Part shown: positions 11,539-23,408 of the stretch, piece by piece
Position numbering within the stretch: position 1 is the stretch's first letter
Layout of the letters: each line of letters begins with the position of its first letter
NCBI RefSeq assembly: GCF_000003815.2
Contig: NC_049986.1
Location: 23,899,598 to 23,941,772, forward strand
From: Branchiostoma floridae
Lineage: Eukaryota; Chordata; Leptocardii; Amphioxiformes; Branchiostomatidae
Reading direction: 5' to 3'
Length of the DNA stretch: 42,175 bases
The notes under the pieces: generated by a model
What the model was told of the DNA's origin: nothing
Database searches by the model: none
The model's input: only the letters and a program-made list of their open reading frames with translations
Program-made: the position numbers and the translations under genes

Positions 11539-11985
11539 GGGTTAGGCAGTTCTGCCTAGCAACCGTCGTCAGGTGGGAGAAACAACTTCTACAGAACAGC
11601 AGCATGCAGGGGACTGAGGGTTAAGGGTTAGTCAGTTCTGCCTAGCAACGGTTGTTGGGTGGGAGAAACATCTTCTACAGAACAGCAGCATGCAGGGGAC
11701 TGAGAGTTAAGGGTTAGGCAGTTCTGCCTAGCAACGGTTGTCGGGTGGGAGAAACAACTTCTACAGAACAGCAGCATGCAGGGGACTGAGGGTTAAGGGT
11801 TAGGCAGTTCTGCCTAGCAACGGTTGTTGGGTGGGAGAAACAACTTCTACAGAACAGCAGCATGCAGGGGACTGAGGGTTAAGGGTTAGGCAGTTCTGTA
11901 CAGGAGCCTAGCAACGGTTGTCGGGTGGGAGAAACAACTTCAATCTACAGAACAGCAGCATGCAAGGGACTGAGGGCTAGGCTTC
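11451..11985 (+). repeat. Tandem copies of the last-exon tail (86 bp x 6)
   Basis: GGCAGTTCTG...CTAGCAAC...GTGGGAGAAACA...CAGCAGCATGCAGGGGACTGAGGG starts at 11451, 11545, 11631, 11717, 11803 and 11889. The first copy is the coding end of the four-exon gene and the other five follow the stop codon. Copies one and six carry an extra TACAGGAG. Period 86 bp otherwise. Confidence 0.85.
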
Positions 11986-12823
11986 TCTTGGAGTTCATTA
12001 ACGCGACAGCTGGCATGAAACAAAGGGGTGCTATCAGCCAGTCAATTAGGGCCAATAGGGCAGGATGCATATTCTAATTTTGAGACATTTTGTGTAACTG
12101 TGACACGCTGTGACACGCTGATGTATATTAGACCTCCAGGTAATATGCTACACCAAATAGCAATTGCTCAAGCTACTAGATATGATTTTGGAAATGGTCA
12201 GACGTTTCAGAAAACTGCTGTTATCTTTGCAAGATCATAGCCAGTTGCTTGTCTGCCTATTTGGCATATGCGTGACACTGTGTGCTTCTTTCATTTTACT
12301 TGTTAATGCTATTGTGGGGTATAACTGTTGTAAATTTGTACCTGAATCAGTCTTCATTAAGATTTGTTCGATAATAATTATAGCTGGCTGTGCAAGGTAT
12401 TAGCATTATCAGCTGTTATTAATGATGTTTTACCTGTGAGAGTCAATTCAAATTGCTGAATTTAGATGCTCCTGCATTCGTTTATACGCATTAGATTTAG
12501 TGTGAATCATTTTAATTACAGAATTGATATTTCAAACATTTTTACTTCTGAATTGTTATTTTTCTTAAAAATAGATTCAAAGATTCTAGTGTGGGCAACA
12601 TTATGTAATTGTTTAAAGTGAAAAAGATAATCCAAAGCTGTTGCAAGTGTCATTTCAGAGTTTTTATTGACAATAAACATTTTGTACAGAACTTAAACAT
12701 GTTGGTAATATGTTTCTATTCAATCCACAGAGACTGTGGGAAATTATTATGACATGCTTATTGATCTACAAAAATGTAGTGTACTACAACATTATCATGG
12801 TAATTGCACACACAGAATATTTA
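11986..12823 (+). other. Probable 3'UTR of the four-exon gene
   Basis: No coding region recognised. An AATAAA polyadenylation signal lies at 12672-12677 in an AT-rich context. The region ends at the outer boundary of the long inverted repeat. Confidence 0.4.
12672..12677 (+). other. Polyadenylation signal AATAAA
   Basis: Canonical hexamer about 1.1 kb after the stop codon of the four-exon gene. It is the first good candidate on the plus strand. Confidence 0.4.
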
Positions 12824-12990
12824 AACATCGAGCAGATTAAAATGGGACTGAGCAGAGCACTTGGGACTAATGCTTGTAGCCTTTCACAGACTACACGTAT
12901 ATATCAGATATTTTGTGAAAATGTTCCTTGTTACCCAACGGATCATTATACCCCCCAGTGGGAGTCTTCATGCTTCATTGAATATAGAAA

Positions 12991-13160
12991 AATCCCGGGA
13001 TTTATCCCGGGATTTTTTTTTTGTCCCGGGATTTTTTAAAAAATCCCGGGTTTTTCTTTGAAAAAACCCGGGATTTTTTTGGGGTGCCCAAATAAAATCC
13101 CGGGTTTTTCTTTTAAAAACCCGGGATTTTTTCGAATGCCCTGATAAAATCCCGGGTTTT
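12991..13160. repeat. CCCGGG palindrome array (left)
   Basis: Eight CCCGGG cores in A/T context (AAATCCCGGGATTT, AAATCCCGGGTTTTTC, AAAACCCGGGATTT), spaced roughly 15-35 bp apart and partly in head-to-head pairs. Mirrored at 32055-32220. Confidence 0.9.
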
Positions 13161-13732
13161 TCTTTTAAAAAATACTATATTGTGAGACTATACGTTAAGA
13201 ATAGGAAGTTGAGTCATTATCAGTAACTGTGAAGGTAGCAGGGTGCACGTTGATAAGCACGTTTTACTTGGGGGTACAGACTTGGGTCTGAACCACCGAC
13301 GTCATGGTTTACATAATGTTGTTGTGACTTCAGTGACTATAGCAGAATGCTACAGATAATAGTCGTAAATTAATTAAAGAAGGGGTACAAGTGTGCAGTC
13401 ACCATGGTTGAAATGTAGATGCAGCAATGTTTGAACTTAAAAAAAATACAGGAAAAGTGCCTTGATTCATGCTCTTATGTTGAAAATGTGTGACACAGGT
13501 CTGTATCAACATGTCCTGGTGCACTCCAGCTGAAACTGTGTGACACACGCACGCACGTCGTAAAATAGTTAACTGCTACTCGGTAACTACCGTAATACGA
13601 GACCACAGGATTCCCCTTTACTCTGCAGCAGGCCTGACATATGTTTGTTCTACGATGTCTCTGCAAATAAGTAAATGAATAAACTATAATCTTGTCAACA
13701 TTCAGGCTACGTTGATCATGATCTCCTGCCTA

Positions 13733-14449
13733 CGAAGGACCATTGGAACAAAACCTGTTTTAGCGATGGAGCAGTGTGCTCACAGCGAAGTGGCTGTGCG
13801 CTCGGCGAACGAGCTGTGTGCTCACAGTGAATGGGCTGCGTGCTTGGCGAAGGAGCTGTATACTCACAGCGCAGGGGCTGCGTGCTCGGGGAAGTATCTG
13901 TGTGCTCACAGCAAATGAGCTGTGTGCTCACAGCAAAGGGGCTGTGTGCTCGGCGAAGGAGCTGTGTGTGAAGGAGCTGTGTGTGAAGGAGCTGTGTTCA
14001 GCGAAGGGGCTGTGTGATCAGCGAACGAGCTGTGTGTACGCAGGAAAGGGGCTGCATGCTCAGCAAAGGAGCTGTGTGCTCACAGCGAAGTGGCTGTGCG
14101 CTCGGCGAACGAGCTGTGTGCTCACAGTGAATGGGCTGCGTGCTTGGCGAAGGAGCTGTATACTCACAGCGCAGGGGCTGCGTGCTCGGGGAAGTATCTG
14201 TGTGCTCACAGCAAATGAGCTGTGTGCTCACAGCAAAGGGGCTGTGTGCTCGGCGAAGGAGCTGTGTGTGAAGGAGCTGTGTTCAGCGAAGGGGCTGTGT
14301 GATCAGCGAACGAGCTGTGTGTACGCAGGAAAGGGGCCGTGTGCTTAGCGAATGAGCTGTGCACACAGCTAGTCCACCGAGCATGCAGCCCCTTCGCTGT
14401 GAGCACACAGCTCCTTCGCTAAAACAGGTTTTGTCCCACTGGTCCTTCG
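13733..14449. mobile_element. TIR element filled with 18-24-bp tandem repeats
   Basis: CGAAGGACCATTGGAACAAA at the left and, reverse-complemented, CGAAGGACCAGTGGGACAAA at the right begin inverted repeats of about 65 bp that continue into CCTGTTTTAGCGA. TA flanks at 13731-13732 and 14450-14451. The interior is a stack of AGCTGTGTGCTCACAGCGAA / GGCTGCGTGCTCGGCGAA units, with one ~300-bp block duplicated (about 13776-14050 and 14085-14345). The homologous right arm near 31225 lacks the insert (CTCCTGCC joined to GCGAAACAA), an in-window empty site. The long ORFs here are products of the repeats. Confidence 0.75.
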
Positions 14450-14559
14450 TACCTGAAACAACGCACAACTATGAAATTGCAAGACACGTGATACAATTAA
14501 TTGTCGTATTCTTTATTCGTTTTCAATCTTTGAACCTTTGAGCAGCCTGTTCAGACAAG

Positions 14560-14735
14560 GGTCATGCAAAAATTGACAAATATATCAAGGACTGCTCTGC
14601 TATTAGAAAGAATACCGAAACTAATGATTAGCCTACTCCATTGCAATACTATATCAAAGAATTATGTTAGCCCTTATTGTTATGTTAACTAATGTTAAGC
14701 TTTCTCCTATACCTCTATTTTGTACCTTGTGTAAT
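14560..14735 (+). mobile_element. LINE 3' end fragment (copy 1)
   Basis: Matches 30800-30975 in the same orientation: ATGCAAAAATTGACAAATAT, CAAGGACTGCT, CACTCCATTGCAATACTA and TTAAGCTTT words occur in order. The other copy shows that this is the 3' end of a non-LTR retrotransposon. Confidence 0.55.
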
Positions 14736-15600
14736 AGTGCGATACTCCTGCGGGGCCGTCTCCATTTTGGCTAGCAGGCATCGTACGACTTTTTCGAGAT
14801 GACATCTGTCTTCATTCGTTGGATTGACGCCCAACTATCCATCGAATGTCGACCGATACCTAGGCGAGGTACGGACGACCTGCAGGCGACTCAGCACGAA
14901 CTCTACAAACTCGGAGATCACCGGCGACTTGTCGCTGATGTTAAGGCTATAGTACGAACCCTGATAAACTCACCGACGATCCCTAAAAATTCTCACCACT
15001 GATCGAGAGAACACTGGACATCTTACTGCTGAAAATGTCCTTTAGAGCTCGCAGACTCGTCGTCCGATCGATTTTCGCTACATGTGACAGGGGTATTAGC
15101 ACAGAGGCAGGCCATGTACATACAAATCGACTTCCCCAATTTTGACTATTACTACTGTAGTAGGTTACTTTAATTTTCCCAGTTCACAGCGATATAGTCC
15201 ATTCACCATGTTGATACCATAGACACGGAACAACACGAGGACGACGCCCGACAAGATAGGCAGTTGTAGAGAACTGCCAGGGAGGAAGTTTATATCTTCT
15301 CCGCCCCTGTAATTATCTTTCCTGGAACACAACTACACAGCCGGCACGGGTGCGTCCCAGGAGGCGGAAATCATCACGCCCTTGTCAATCCGTCTAATGG
15401 GAGAACAATGGGCTGTTCGTGGCTTTCTACAATGCAATACACACTTCACATCCTCGTCCGTATCGCAACATTAAGTACGTTATTAGTATAGTAGTACTAG
15501 TAACTGTTGATAGTACTCACTACTACATGTACTCTGGTTTGCTTGGAAACGAGAAATTGTTCAACTACAAAAAAAAAAAACATCCACACAAGCAAGGTAA

Positions 15601-16489
15601 GTCAGGCCTGCTAACGTTACAAAGTTACACTTTGAGTAAACTGTTAACAATAGTCTCTATAAACTACATTGATTGGTGTTCCACAGTATCGCCACTTTGA
15701 CCATTCACTTGGGAATCGACACGTCAAAATTGTAACGTTACGTAGTCGCGAATCAGCGATGTAACGTTAGTAGTAAAAAAACGACGGGTCTTGGATCGGG
15801 GACTGACTCCATATTCTTCCGGTACGGCAAAAGACCCTGTCCTCGAGTAAATTACGATGTAACTGCAGCTGAGCAGCGTTATGGAGCAAAATTTTAGAAC
15901 CGCGCGGCAGAGCGCTCCAACACTGAATACTTCCAACATGGCGGCCGTAACATGTGCACCGGTTTGTTTGTGTTTTGTTTGTGACGTAACAAAGGTCAAA
16001 TGGCGATCTGTAGCGGAAGGCGACGAGACAGCCTTGATTTTTACGCAAGTGAACGCCTCTCTATAGAAATTTTCACGAAAAAATAACTGATCATGTCACG
16101 ATTCACAGAAAAATCCATGCTTAATACAATAAGCCAATAAAATGCGATTCACCTCAGTCGGAAATTCATTGGTTTCGTAACCTGACCAACAGCGGTGGCG
16201 GCACGTGCGCAAAGATCGTAGATAAAACCGCTTTGTGCAGGTTTACAGTACTTATTTTCTATCAAAGTTGGGCTTCTGCTTGAATGTACAGTTTGAAATG
16301 AGACCCAACAACAAGCTGGAAACGGCCATAACACATCTCTGCCATGTGCTTTTGTTGATGCCTGCTTCCAGACCGGGGCTCCCTGTGGAGCCAAATCTAT
16401 TTATGATGTCTGGGGTCTATTTAGCCCCTAAAATCTTTACCAGACCACAGTGAGAAGTATTTTATTGATTTACTACTTGCCCTGGGCAA
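15601..16489. other. Spacer of the inverted repeat, no gene recognised
   Basis: Contains CCAACATGGCGGCCG (15933-15947), a YY1-like ATGGCGGC word in GC-rich DNA, and open frames on both strands without recognised domains. It could be a promoter relic but there is no supporting exon. Confidence 0.3.
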
Positions 16490-17705
16490 GTAACGTTACA
16501 TACAAATTGACTTCTCCAATGTTGACATCTGTAGGTTGCTTTAAAATTTCTAGTTTACAGCGACATACTCCATACTGTTTATACCATAGAAATGGAACAC
16601 CGCAAGAACGGCGCCTGACAAGATTAGAAGCTGTGAGAATTGCCAGGGAGGGAGTTTATATCAGTCCCGCCTCCTGTAATTATCTTGTTTACTTTCCTGG
16701 ACCACAGCTACCCAGCCGGCACGCGCAGGTCCCGGGAGGCGGAAATTATCACGCCCTTGTCAATCGGTCTAAGGCCATGTTGATTTGATTATATGGATGA
16801 AATCCGCGCTCGCATCAATTTTCGGTCGTTTCCAAAAAAAAAAAAGTTTTCAACCACACTGTAAATCGTGCAAAGCAGCTTTAAAATGAGCACATATATG
16901 CCGTAGATTGAAAAAAAGTATCAGAAAGCAGATAACTAATGTCATAGAATTCCAATATAAATCTAAAGTCAAAGAATAAGAGAAAGGGCAGAAATAAAAT
17001 AAATCTATTGTTGGTAGGAGTGGGTACCAGTACAGAAAATTCAGGTACAGGTCCGGTTCAGGTCCTGAGGACCAGGTCCAGATCAGGTGAACCTGATTGT
17101 CTGTGAAAACTTTTGAATGGGCGATACTCAACACAATGGTCAATTTTGCTACAAAGGAATTTGTTTGGTGGAGTATCCGACGTATTAAAGTATCCGACGT
17201 ATTAAAATACCATCTTCATGTAATCAAGGCTCTGTACCGTTGACTGTAGAAACCTGGTACAAATAAGACTATAAACTCAACTCTACATCGTTCTTGCTAT
17301 TTTCTTGACCCGGTAAGCCCCAAAACACCTATCCATTTTTTTAATAGGCGAAACCCGTTCCACAGATTTTTTTATGTCTGTTTTTTTTACCTGTCCAAGA
17401 AGGAAAGAATTTAAGAAAAGGTTTTGCACCCGTACGATGTACCGGTCCCTACACCTAATTGTTGGTATACCATAATATGTGTCCTAGTCCTATGTTCAAC
17501 CTTCCTGACCACTTACATTTCATACAGAAGGCAACTTTTTTTTTGGCCAAACTTTTTTTTTATTCGCACGCTCGCATCAATTTTGGAGTTCCCAGAGCAT
17601 GTCATCCATATAATCAAATCAACATGGCCTAATGGGAGAACAATGGCTTTCTACAATTCAATTCAATACACACTACATATTCTCGAGCCCGATAAGATTG
17701 GCATC
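16490..17705 (+). repeat. Third copy of the arm sequence, split by a MITE
   Basis: 16490-16772 plus 17630-17705 matches 15100-15480 in direct orientation: ACTTTCCTGG, CAGCCGGCACG, GGAGGCGGAAATTATCACGC, CCCTTGTCAATCGGTCTAA, then TGGGAGAACAATGGCTTTCT. The break coincides exactly with the 857-bp element. Confidence 0.8.
16773..17629. mobile_element. PIF/Harbinger-type MITE, 857 bp, TAA duplication
   Basis: Perfect 28-bp terminal inverted repeats start GGCCATGTTGATTTGATTAT and continue ATGGATGA. TAA flanks at 16770-16772 and 17630-17632. The unoccupied copy at about 15395 reads CCGTCTAATGGGAG, so the insertion and its 3-bp duplication are resolved from the window itself. CGCTCGCATCAATTTT occurs at both subterminal ends in direct orientation. 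TIRs resemble those of 9572-9932. No transposase seen. Confidence 0.9.
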
Positions 17706-18549
17706 GTTAATAAGGGACGGAGTTTAACTCATCTCCGCACCTGAAATTTTTTGTAAGAATCCCCACACGGCTTGGGGAATGGAAACTACTTGGTAATGCC
17801 CCCAATAAAAACAGGATTTTCCCCTTTGTAGCAGGCCTGACGTGTATTTGTTGTAAGACATCTCTGAAAGGACCTCCAACCTTCAATATATTACTGAATA
17901 ATTATTTGTAATATTTACCTCCGGTTCTACCCTGAAATCAAAAATTATTCACCGACAACAAGCAAGTCATGTAATCTAGACAGTTTTTACACACATCTTT
18001 GGAGATGTCGGGAGGGATTCAGAACGTAGGGGGCTGGACACCCGTGGCGCTTGCAGTCATAAAAACATCGCGCGATTTTCAAAATGGCGGCAGAACGACG
18101 TTAACGGTCAGCATTTCTGCTCATGACATATCAGATTATGTTCTCTCTGTATCTCACTAGCGTGTTTTTGAACATGAGAATATCAGGAATGACGACTGAT
18201 CAACCGTGCTTTCGTCCTCGCTGCCTTCATCGTGGCGGAGGTGGCGAGCCGCATTCTACACACAGGCAGAAGTTGTCGGTGACCCCTGTTAAGCTATCGA
18301 GCTGTAAGCTATTCAAGCAGAAATAATGTTCGATCACTGGATCCTTTGTTCTTGTATACAGTTTATATATTCGCATAGATAATATCAACGCAAACAAAGC
18401 TAATCATACGATATACCACAGATAATACCAAGATAATGTACCAGGATATTAATGCTTCAGAACATTATTATGTTAGGGCATTACGTTGTGTTTAACTATA
18501 GAACAGACTTACTTCAGACAGATGTCACACACATGTTGTACTTTTTACA
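17706..18549. other. Spacer DNA with a fragment of arm sequence
   Basis: 17825-17870 resembles 13610-13665 (GCAGGCCTGACxTxTxTTTGTT ... ACATCTCTG). TTCAAAATGGCGGCAGAACG (18078-18097) is YY1-like. No gene recognised. Confidence 0.3.
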
Positions 18550-20970
18550 ATTGTCGCGCAATAAAGTTCTTCTTCAATCCGTCTTAAAAATTCGAGAAAG
18601 AAATCCCGGTTTTTCTTTACTATAAATGGTAGAAATATCGATTACTTTTCTACGACTTAAGATACGACAAGTCCAAGTTTTCAGTTGGCATAAACTATCT
18701 CTCGTCAGCAACTGTGTGCCAGGTAGTGGACGTAAGCTGAATTATAAGACCGTTTCCAAAACCATACTTATAGTAAGCGCCACAGCGAACTGCCATCCGC
18801 ATAGTACCCACTCGTCAGGCTAGTTTGTACTATTGCCATTGCCGAAGAAGACTAGTTCCTACAATTGTTAGATATCAGCAACTCATGTAGTTCAACTGCT
18901 TTGTATGTACAAGTTGCCACAAATTGTGTCCTTTTCTGACAATTGTCGCGCAATAAAGTTCTTCTTCAATCCGTCTTAAAAATCCCTGAAAGAAATCCCG
19001 GGATTTTTGATTTGCTATACATGGAAAAAAATCGATCTCTCTTCTACGACTTAAGATACGACAAGTCCAAGTTTTCAGTTGGCATAAACTATCTCTCGTC
19101 AGCAACGGTGTGCCAGGTAGTGGACGTAAGCTGAATTATAAGACCGTTTCCAAAACCATACTTATAGTAAGCGCCACAGCGAACTGCGATCCGCATAGTA
19201 CCCACTCGTCAGGCTAGTTTGTACTATTGCCATTGCCGAAGAAGACTAGTTCCTACAATTGTTAGATATCAGCAACTCATGTAGTTTAACTGCTCAAGTC
19301 AAGTTAAGTCAAGTTGCCACATATTGTATCATTTCCTTTACAATTGTTGCACAATAAAGTTCTTCTTCAATCCGTCTTAAAAATGCCTGAAAGAAATCCC
19401 GGGATTTTTTTTGCTATACATGGTAAAAATATCGATTTTGTTTCTACGACTTAAAATACGACGAGTCAAAGCATAGCATTAACTATCTCTCGTCAACGAC
19501 GTTGTTTCAGATAGTGGATGTAAGCTTTAATATGTGACCATTTCCAAAACCATGGAGACTTTATATAGTAAGCGCCATAGCAAACTGCGATCAGGATAGT
19601 ACCCAGGCTAGTTTGTACTATTGCCAGTCCTGAATTAGACTAGTTCCTTACAATTGTTAGATATCAGCAACTCATGTAGTTTAACTTTTTTCTGTGTACA
19701 AGTTGCCACACGTTGTATCATTTACAATTGTCGTGCAATGCCAATCAAGTTCTTCTACAATACGTCTTAAAAACACGGAAAGAAATACCGTTTTTTTGCT
19801 ATACATGGAAAAAATATCGATTTTTCTACGACTTAAGATACGACGAGTCAAAGTTTTCAGATAGCATAAAATATCTCTCGTCAACGACGCTGTTTCAGAT
19901 AGTGGGTATAATCTTAATAATAAGACCGTTTCCAAAACCATAAAGACTTTATATAGTGTATAGTAAGCGCCGCATCGAACTGCTTCCCGGATAGTAGGCT
20001 AGTTTGTACTGTTGCCATTCCTGAATTAGACAAGTTCATTACAATTGTTAGATATCAGCAACTCATGCAGTTCAACTGCTTTCTATGTACAAGTTGCCAC
20101 ATGTTGTATCCTTCACAATTGTCGTGCAATAAAGTTCTTCTTCAATCCGTCTTAAAAATTCCTGAAAGAAATCCCGGGATTTTTTTTTTGCTATGCATGG
20201 AAAAAATATCTATTCTTTTCTACGACTTAAGATACGATGAGTCAAAGTTTTTAGATAGCATTAACTATCTCTTGTCAACGACGTTATTTCAGATAGCGGA
20301 AGTAATCTTAATTATAAGACCGTTTGCAAAACCATAGAGACTTTACTTTATATAGTGTATAGTAAGCGCCATGGCAAACTGCGATCAGGATAGTACCCAG
20401 GCTAGTTTGTACTATTGCCAGTCCTGAATTAGACTAGTTCCTTACAATTGTAAGATATCAGCAACTCATGTAGTTTAACTGCTTTCTGTGTACAAGTTGC
20501 CACACGTTGTATCCTTTACAATTGTCGTGCAATAAAGTTCTTCTACAATACGTCTTAAAAATCCCTGAAAGAAATCCCGGGATTCTTTTGCTATACATGG
20601 TAAAAATATCAATTTTTTTTCTACAACTAAAATATGACAAGTCCAAGTTTTGAGATAGCATAAACTATCTCTCGTCAGCGACGTTTTTTTAGATAGTGGA
20701 TGTAATCTGAAACATATGACCGTTTCCAAAACCATAGAGACTTTATATAGATAGTGTATAGTAAACGTCAGGATTAGGATAGTACACAGGCTAGTTTGTA
20801 GTATTGCCATTCCTGAAGTAGACTAGTACTTTACAATTGTTAGATAACAGCAACTCATGTAGTTTAACTGCTTTGTATGTACGAGTTGCCACATATTGTG
20901 TCATTTCCTTTACAATTGTTGCGCAATAATGTTCTTCTTCAATCCGTCTTAAAAATTCAGAAATCCCGAC
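18550..20970 (+). repeat. ~395-bp satellite, six units plus a truncated one
   Basis: Unit starts (AATAAAG or its variant) fall at 18560, 18952, 19353, about 19735, 20128, 20531 and 20925, spacing about 383-403 bp. Each unit runs ATTGTCGYGCAATAAAGTTC, CTTAAAAATYCCTGAAAGAA, mostly ATCCCGGGAT, GCTATACATGG, a TACGACTTAAGATACGA block, GACCGTTTCCAAAACCATA, GCTAGTTTGTACTATTGCC and AGATATCAGCAACTCATG. No unit has a conserved long ORF. The last unit decays after AAATCCCGACGG. Confidence 0.9.
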
Positions 20971-23408
20971 GGCGACGTAAGAGTAAAAATATATGCCGGT
21001 AACAAAAAGCGTGTTTGAAATCTGAAAAGTTGGGACCTTGTTTATAAAGAGGGCTGCTCAAGAACAAGAACTTACAGATATGTCTATTTCTTCCTACGAC
21101 CACGATGCTGGCAACTTTATAGCAAGAATAATATATCTAGGTTGCTTTACAACGAGTGTTTGCTACCTCTATGACAGCGGAAAGCGGAAGTGAAGTTTAC
21201 TAGTATCTTTATTTATCAAGTATGTATACAAGCTCACATACTAGTATTGCCAAATACACTCAAAGACTACGCAAAATGAAAAAAAGGAAGGCTGACTATT
21301 TAATCATACTTATACACTTACATTTCCAATAATGTATCATATTAAACTTTGTAAAGGCACAGTAAAACAATGTTGTTGTTTTTTTTTTTTTTACATCAAT
21401 ACCAAGGACGTTATATAATGTCCTTGATCAATACCAATTTCTCCAGGGTTGACGGTACAATGTGTCAGCGGAGTTGACGGATGGGTGGCTAGTTAAGTCG
21501 CAAGCGGCAATGTAACGTCTTTCGTATTTTCTAGTGACCTTGGACAGTGCCTCCCAGGCTACTTGCCCTGGACGAGAGAAATTTCTGGACAACAGGCAAC
21601 TGGCTCCCTGGAAGCCTGACCCAGGGAATGGGTAGGAATGGCAGGGATGTTTATGTTAGCCAGAACTCACAGCGGGGCAACCAGCCAAGCATGACTGCCA
21701 CCGAGCCGCTGCCTGACATGTCGACAGCTCCTGTTGCCAATTATAAGACCCGCTGCCGGTAACGTGTACGGTTACATGTGAACATACATGCAAATATCGT
21801 TGTTTTTTTCTAAATTATCTTCATGACACTGAGAAATATTGGTGGTTATGTGCTGACTAATACTTTAGACACCTCCCTGACAAAACAGACCTAACCTGAA
21901 GCGTTCCTTCAGACACTAGTTATTGAGCTCTAATGAAGGCTGCCTTCTCCCACATTGGGGCGACGGGAACGATCGCTCCGGCACACGCACCCCACTGTGT
22001 GTAAACATTTCTGCCAGCGCGTACGAGCCGGGCCGGCCTAACTGCCTGTATCATGTTTCACAGGCTGGGAGAAGGGATTTTTGCCTCACATTGAACAGTC
22101 AACAGGGAAGAAAAATGCTTCGACATCGGAAACAAGTGCAAATATTTTCGTCGAAAAATAAAATACATTACCTTGTGTCAAAACAAACTACCTGTATTAC
22201 ACGTTACACAATAAAGATTTAATGATATATAGGCATGGTAAGCATAGTCCACGGGACATGTCTGCAAATGGCGGGAATACTGGGTCAAGCGTCCAAACGC
22301 ACAATTTAATAAAGATACACGTATGATATCTCAAATAACTTGAGAGAGTGCAGACCTGAAGAGAACGTTTGCTGTTTCAATTACGTTTGCGTCTGATATA
22401 AGAGAAATACATAATTTGAAATAGGACTTTTTTTTTCATTTCAATTCATTCATGCAGAAGTGTTAACGTTCGTTTATGATTTCAGTGACCCAAGGAAACA
22501 TTCATTTGTATAAATGTCATATCACATAAAGAAGGTCGTAGGAAAATTACGTCAATGCGCCTTCGCCCCACATTCAGTTATTGAGATGTAAAGCATTTTT
22601 CTGGCACGAACCTTGCAGAATAAAGAAAAGAAAAGGATGATATAGATATGTACCTGTCAAAGATGCCTGAAGCCTTTGATTTATTGTCCTCTTTTACACC
22701 ACCATTTGAATCGCAGTTATTTCGCTCGTCTCTTTTTCGATATTCTACGTTGTATTGTCGCAATGAGTATGCTTCAAGCAGACGGTTTGCTGACTACTAG
22801 GGCTGAGAAGCGCAAGAACTGGCCGTCTGAGACACCCGAAGCCGTATATGTCAGGTACAAGTAGAGCGGAGATACTGTATCGGAGTAAATGGCATCTAAT
22901 AAGCCCTACAACCTGACCATCAGTGGCACGGAGGCAGACGCTTTTCGTCGGAAGTTGAGATGGGTCTCTGACGCGGATGCTGCACCGATGGCCGACCGGC
23001 GGTCGCACTGGAAGTAGAGAAGAACGGCCTGCCGTGACGTGGACGCGGAACCACAATTATGTGGGACTCTTCACCACACTTTCGCCAGCGATTTCTTATA
23101 AACCACAGGTATAATTTCACCTGGCTTCGTTTTATGATTTTTACTATTCGTATATAAAACTCGATGATACGATGTGATGCGTGATATTCACCATGTTTGA
23201 AGCAAGAGAGCATAGCAGTAGGTTGAAGTATCACGGGTCGGCAACTCTGTGATTCTGACTCACGACTTTGTTTTCAAAAGTAACGTTGCAATGCAATGAA
23301 ATAGCGCAAGATCCTTTCGATTTTGGACGCTTGCACTGGTAAAGCCAAGTTACGGTTAGAGAGATACCCGGTAGCTCAGAGAGGAGGTCTGTACACGTTC
23401 CCTTTACA
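20971..23408. other. Spacer DNA with unassigned short open frames
   Basis: A small inverted repeat CCAAGGAC/GTCCTTG lies at about 21402-21428. Open frames at 21547-21762 and 22890-23018 (the second begins MASNKPYNLTISGTEADAFR) have fairly protein-like composition, but no family is recognised and no splice partners were found. Possible relic exons. Confidence 0.3.

Larger units (their letters stand above)
12824..15600 (+). repeat. Left arm of the long inverted repeat
   Basis: Matches 29440-32388 in inverted orientation. Collinear blocks by eye: 12824-13190 with 32020-32388; 13190-13480 with 31690-32020; 13480-13730 with 31240-31690; 14452-14560 with 31125-31215; 15080-15600 with 29440-29960. 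The 14560-15080 part does not match in inverted orientation. The arm carries the nested element 13733-14449. Near the outer end is AACATCGAGCAGATTAAAAT, with TTAA one base outside it. Confidence 0.85.

Noticed and set aside
13776-14348. 190-residue Cys/Leu/Ala-rich open frame
   Set aside because: It follows short tandem repeats inside a TIR element and is mirrored by open frames on the other strand.
15933-18097. YY1-like ATGGCGGC words at 15933-15947 and 18078-18097 as promoters
   Set aside because: No exon with splice support follows either site; kept only as region notes.
18550-20970. CRISPR-like or gene array
   Set aside because: Repeats are ~395 bp end to end with no alternating unique spacers, and the genome is animal.
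22890-23018. 42-codon open frame MASNKPYNLTISG... as a gene
   Set aside because: Plausible composition, but too short, with no recognised family and no splice partners; noted in the region entry only.
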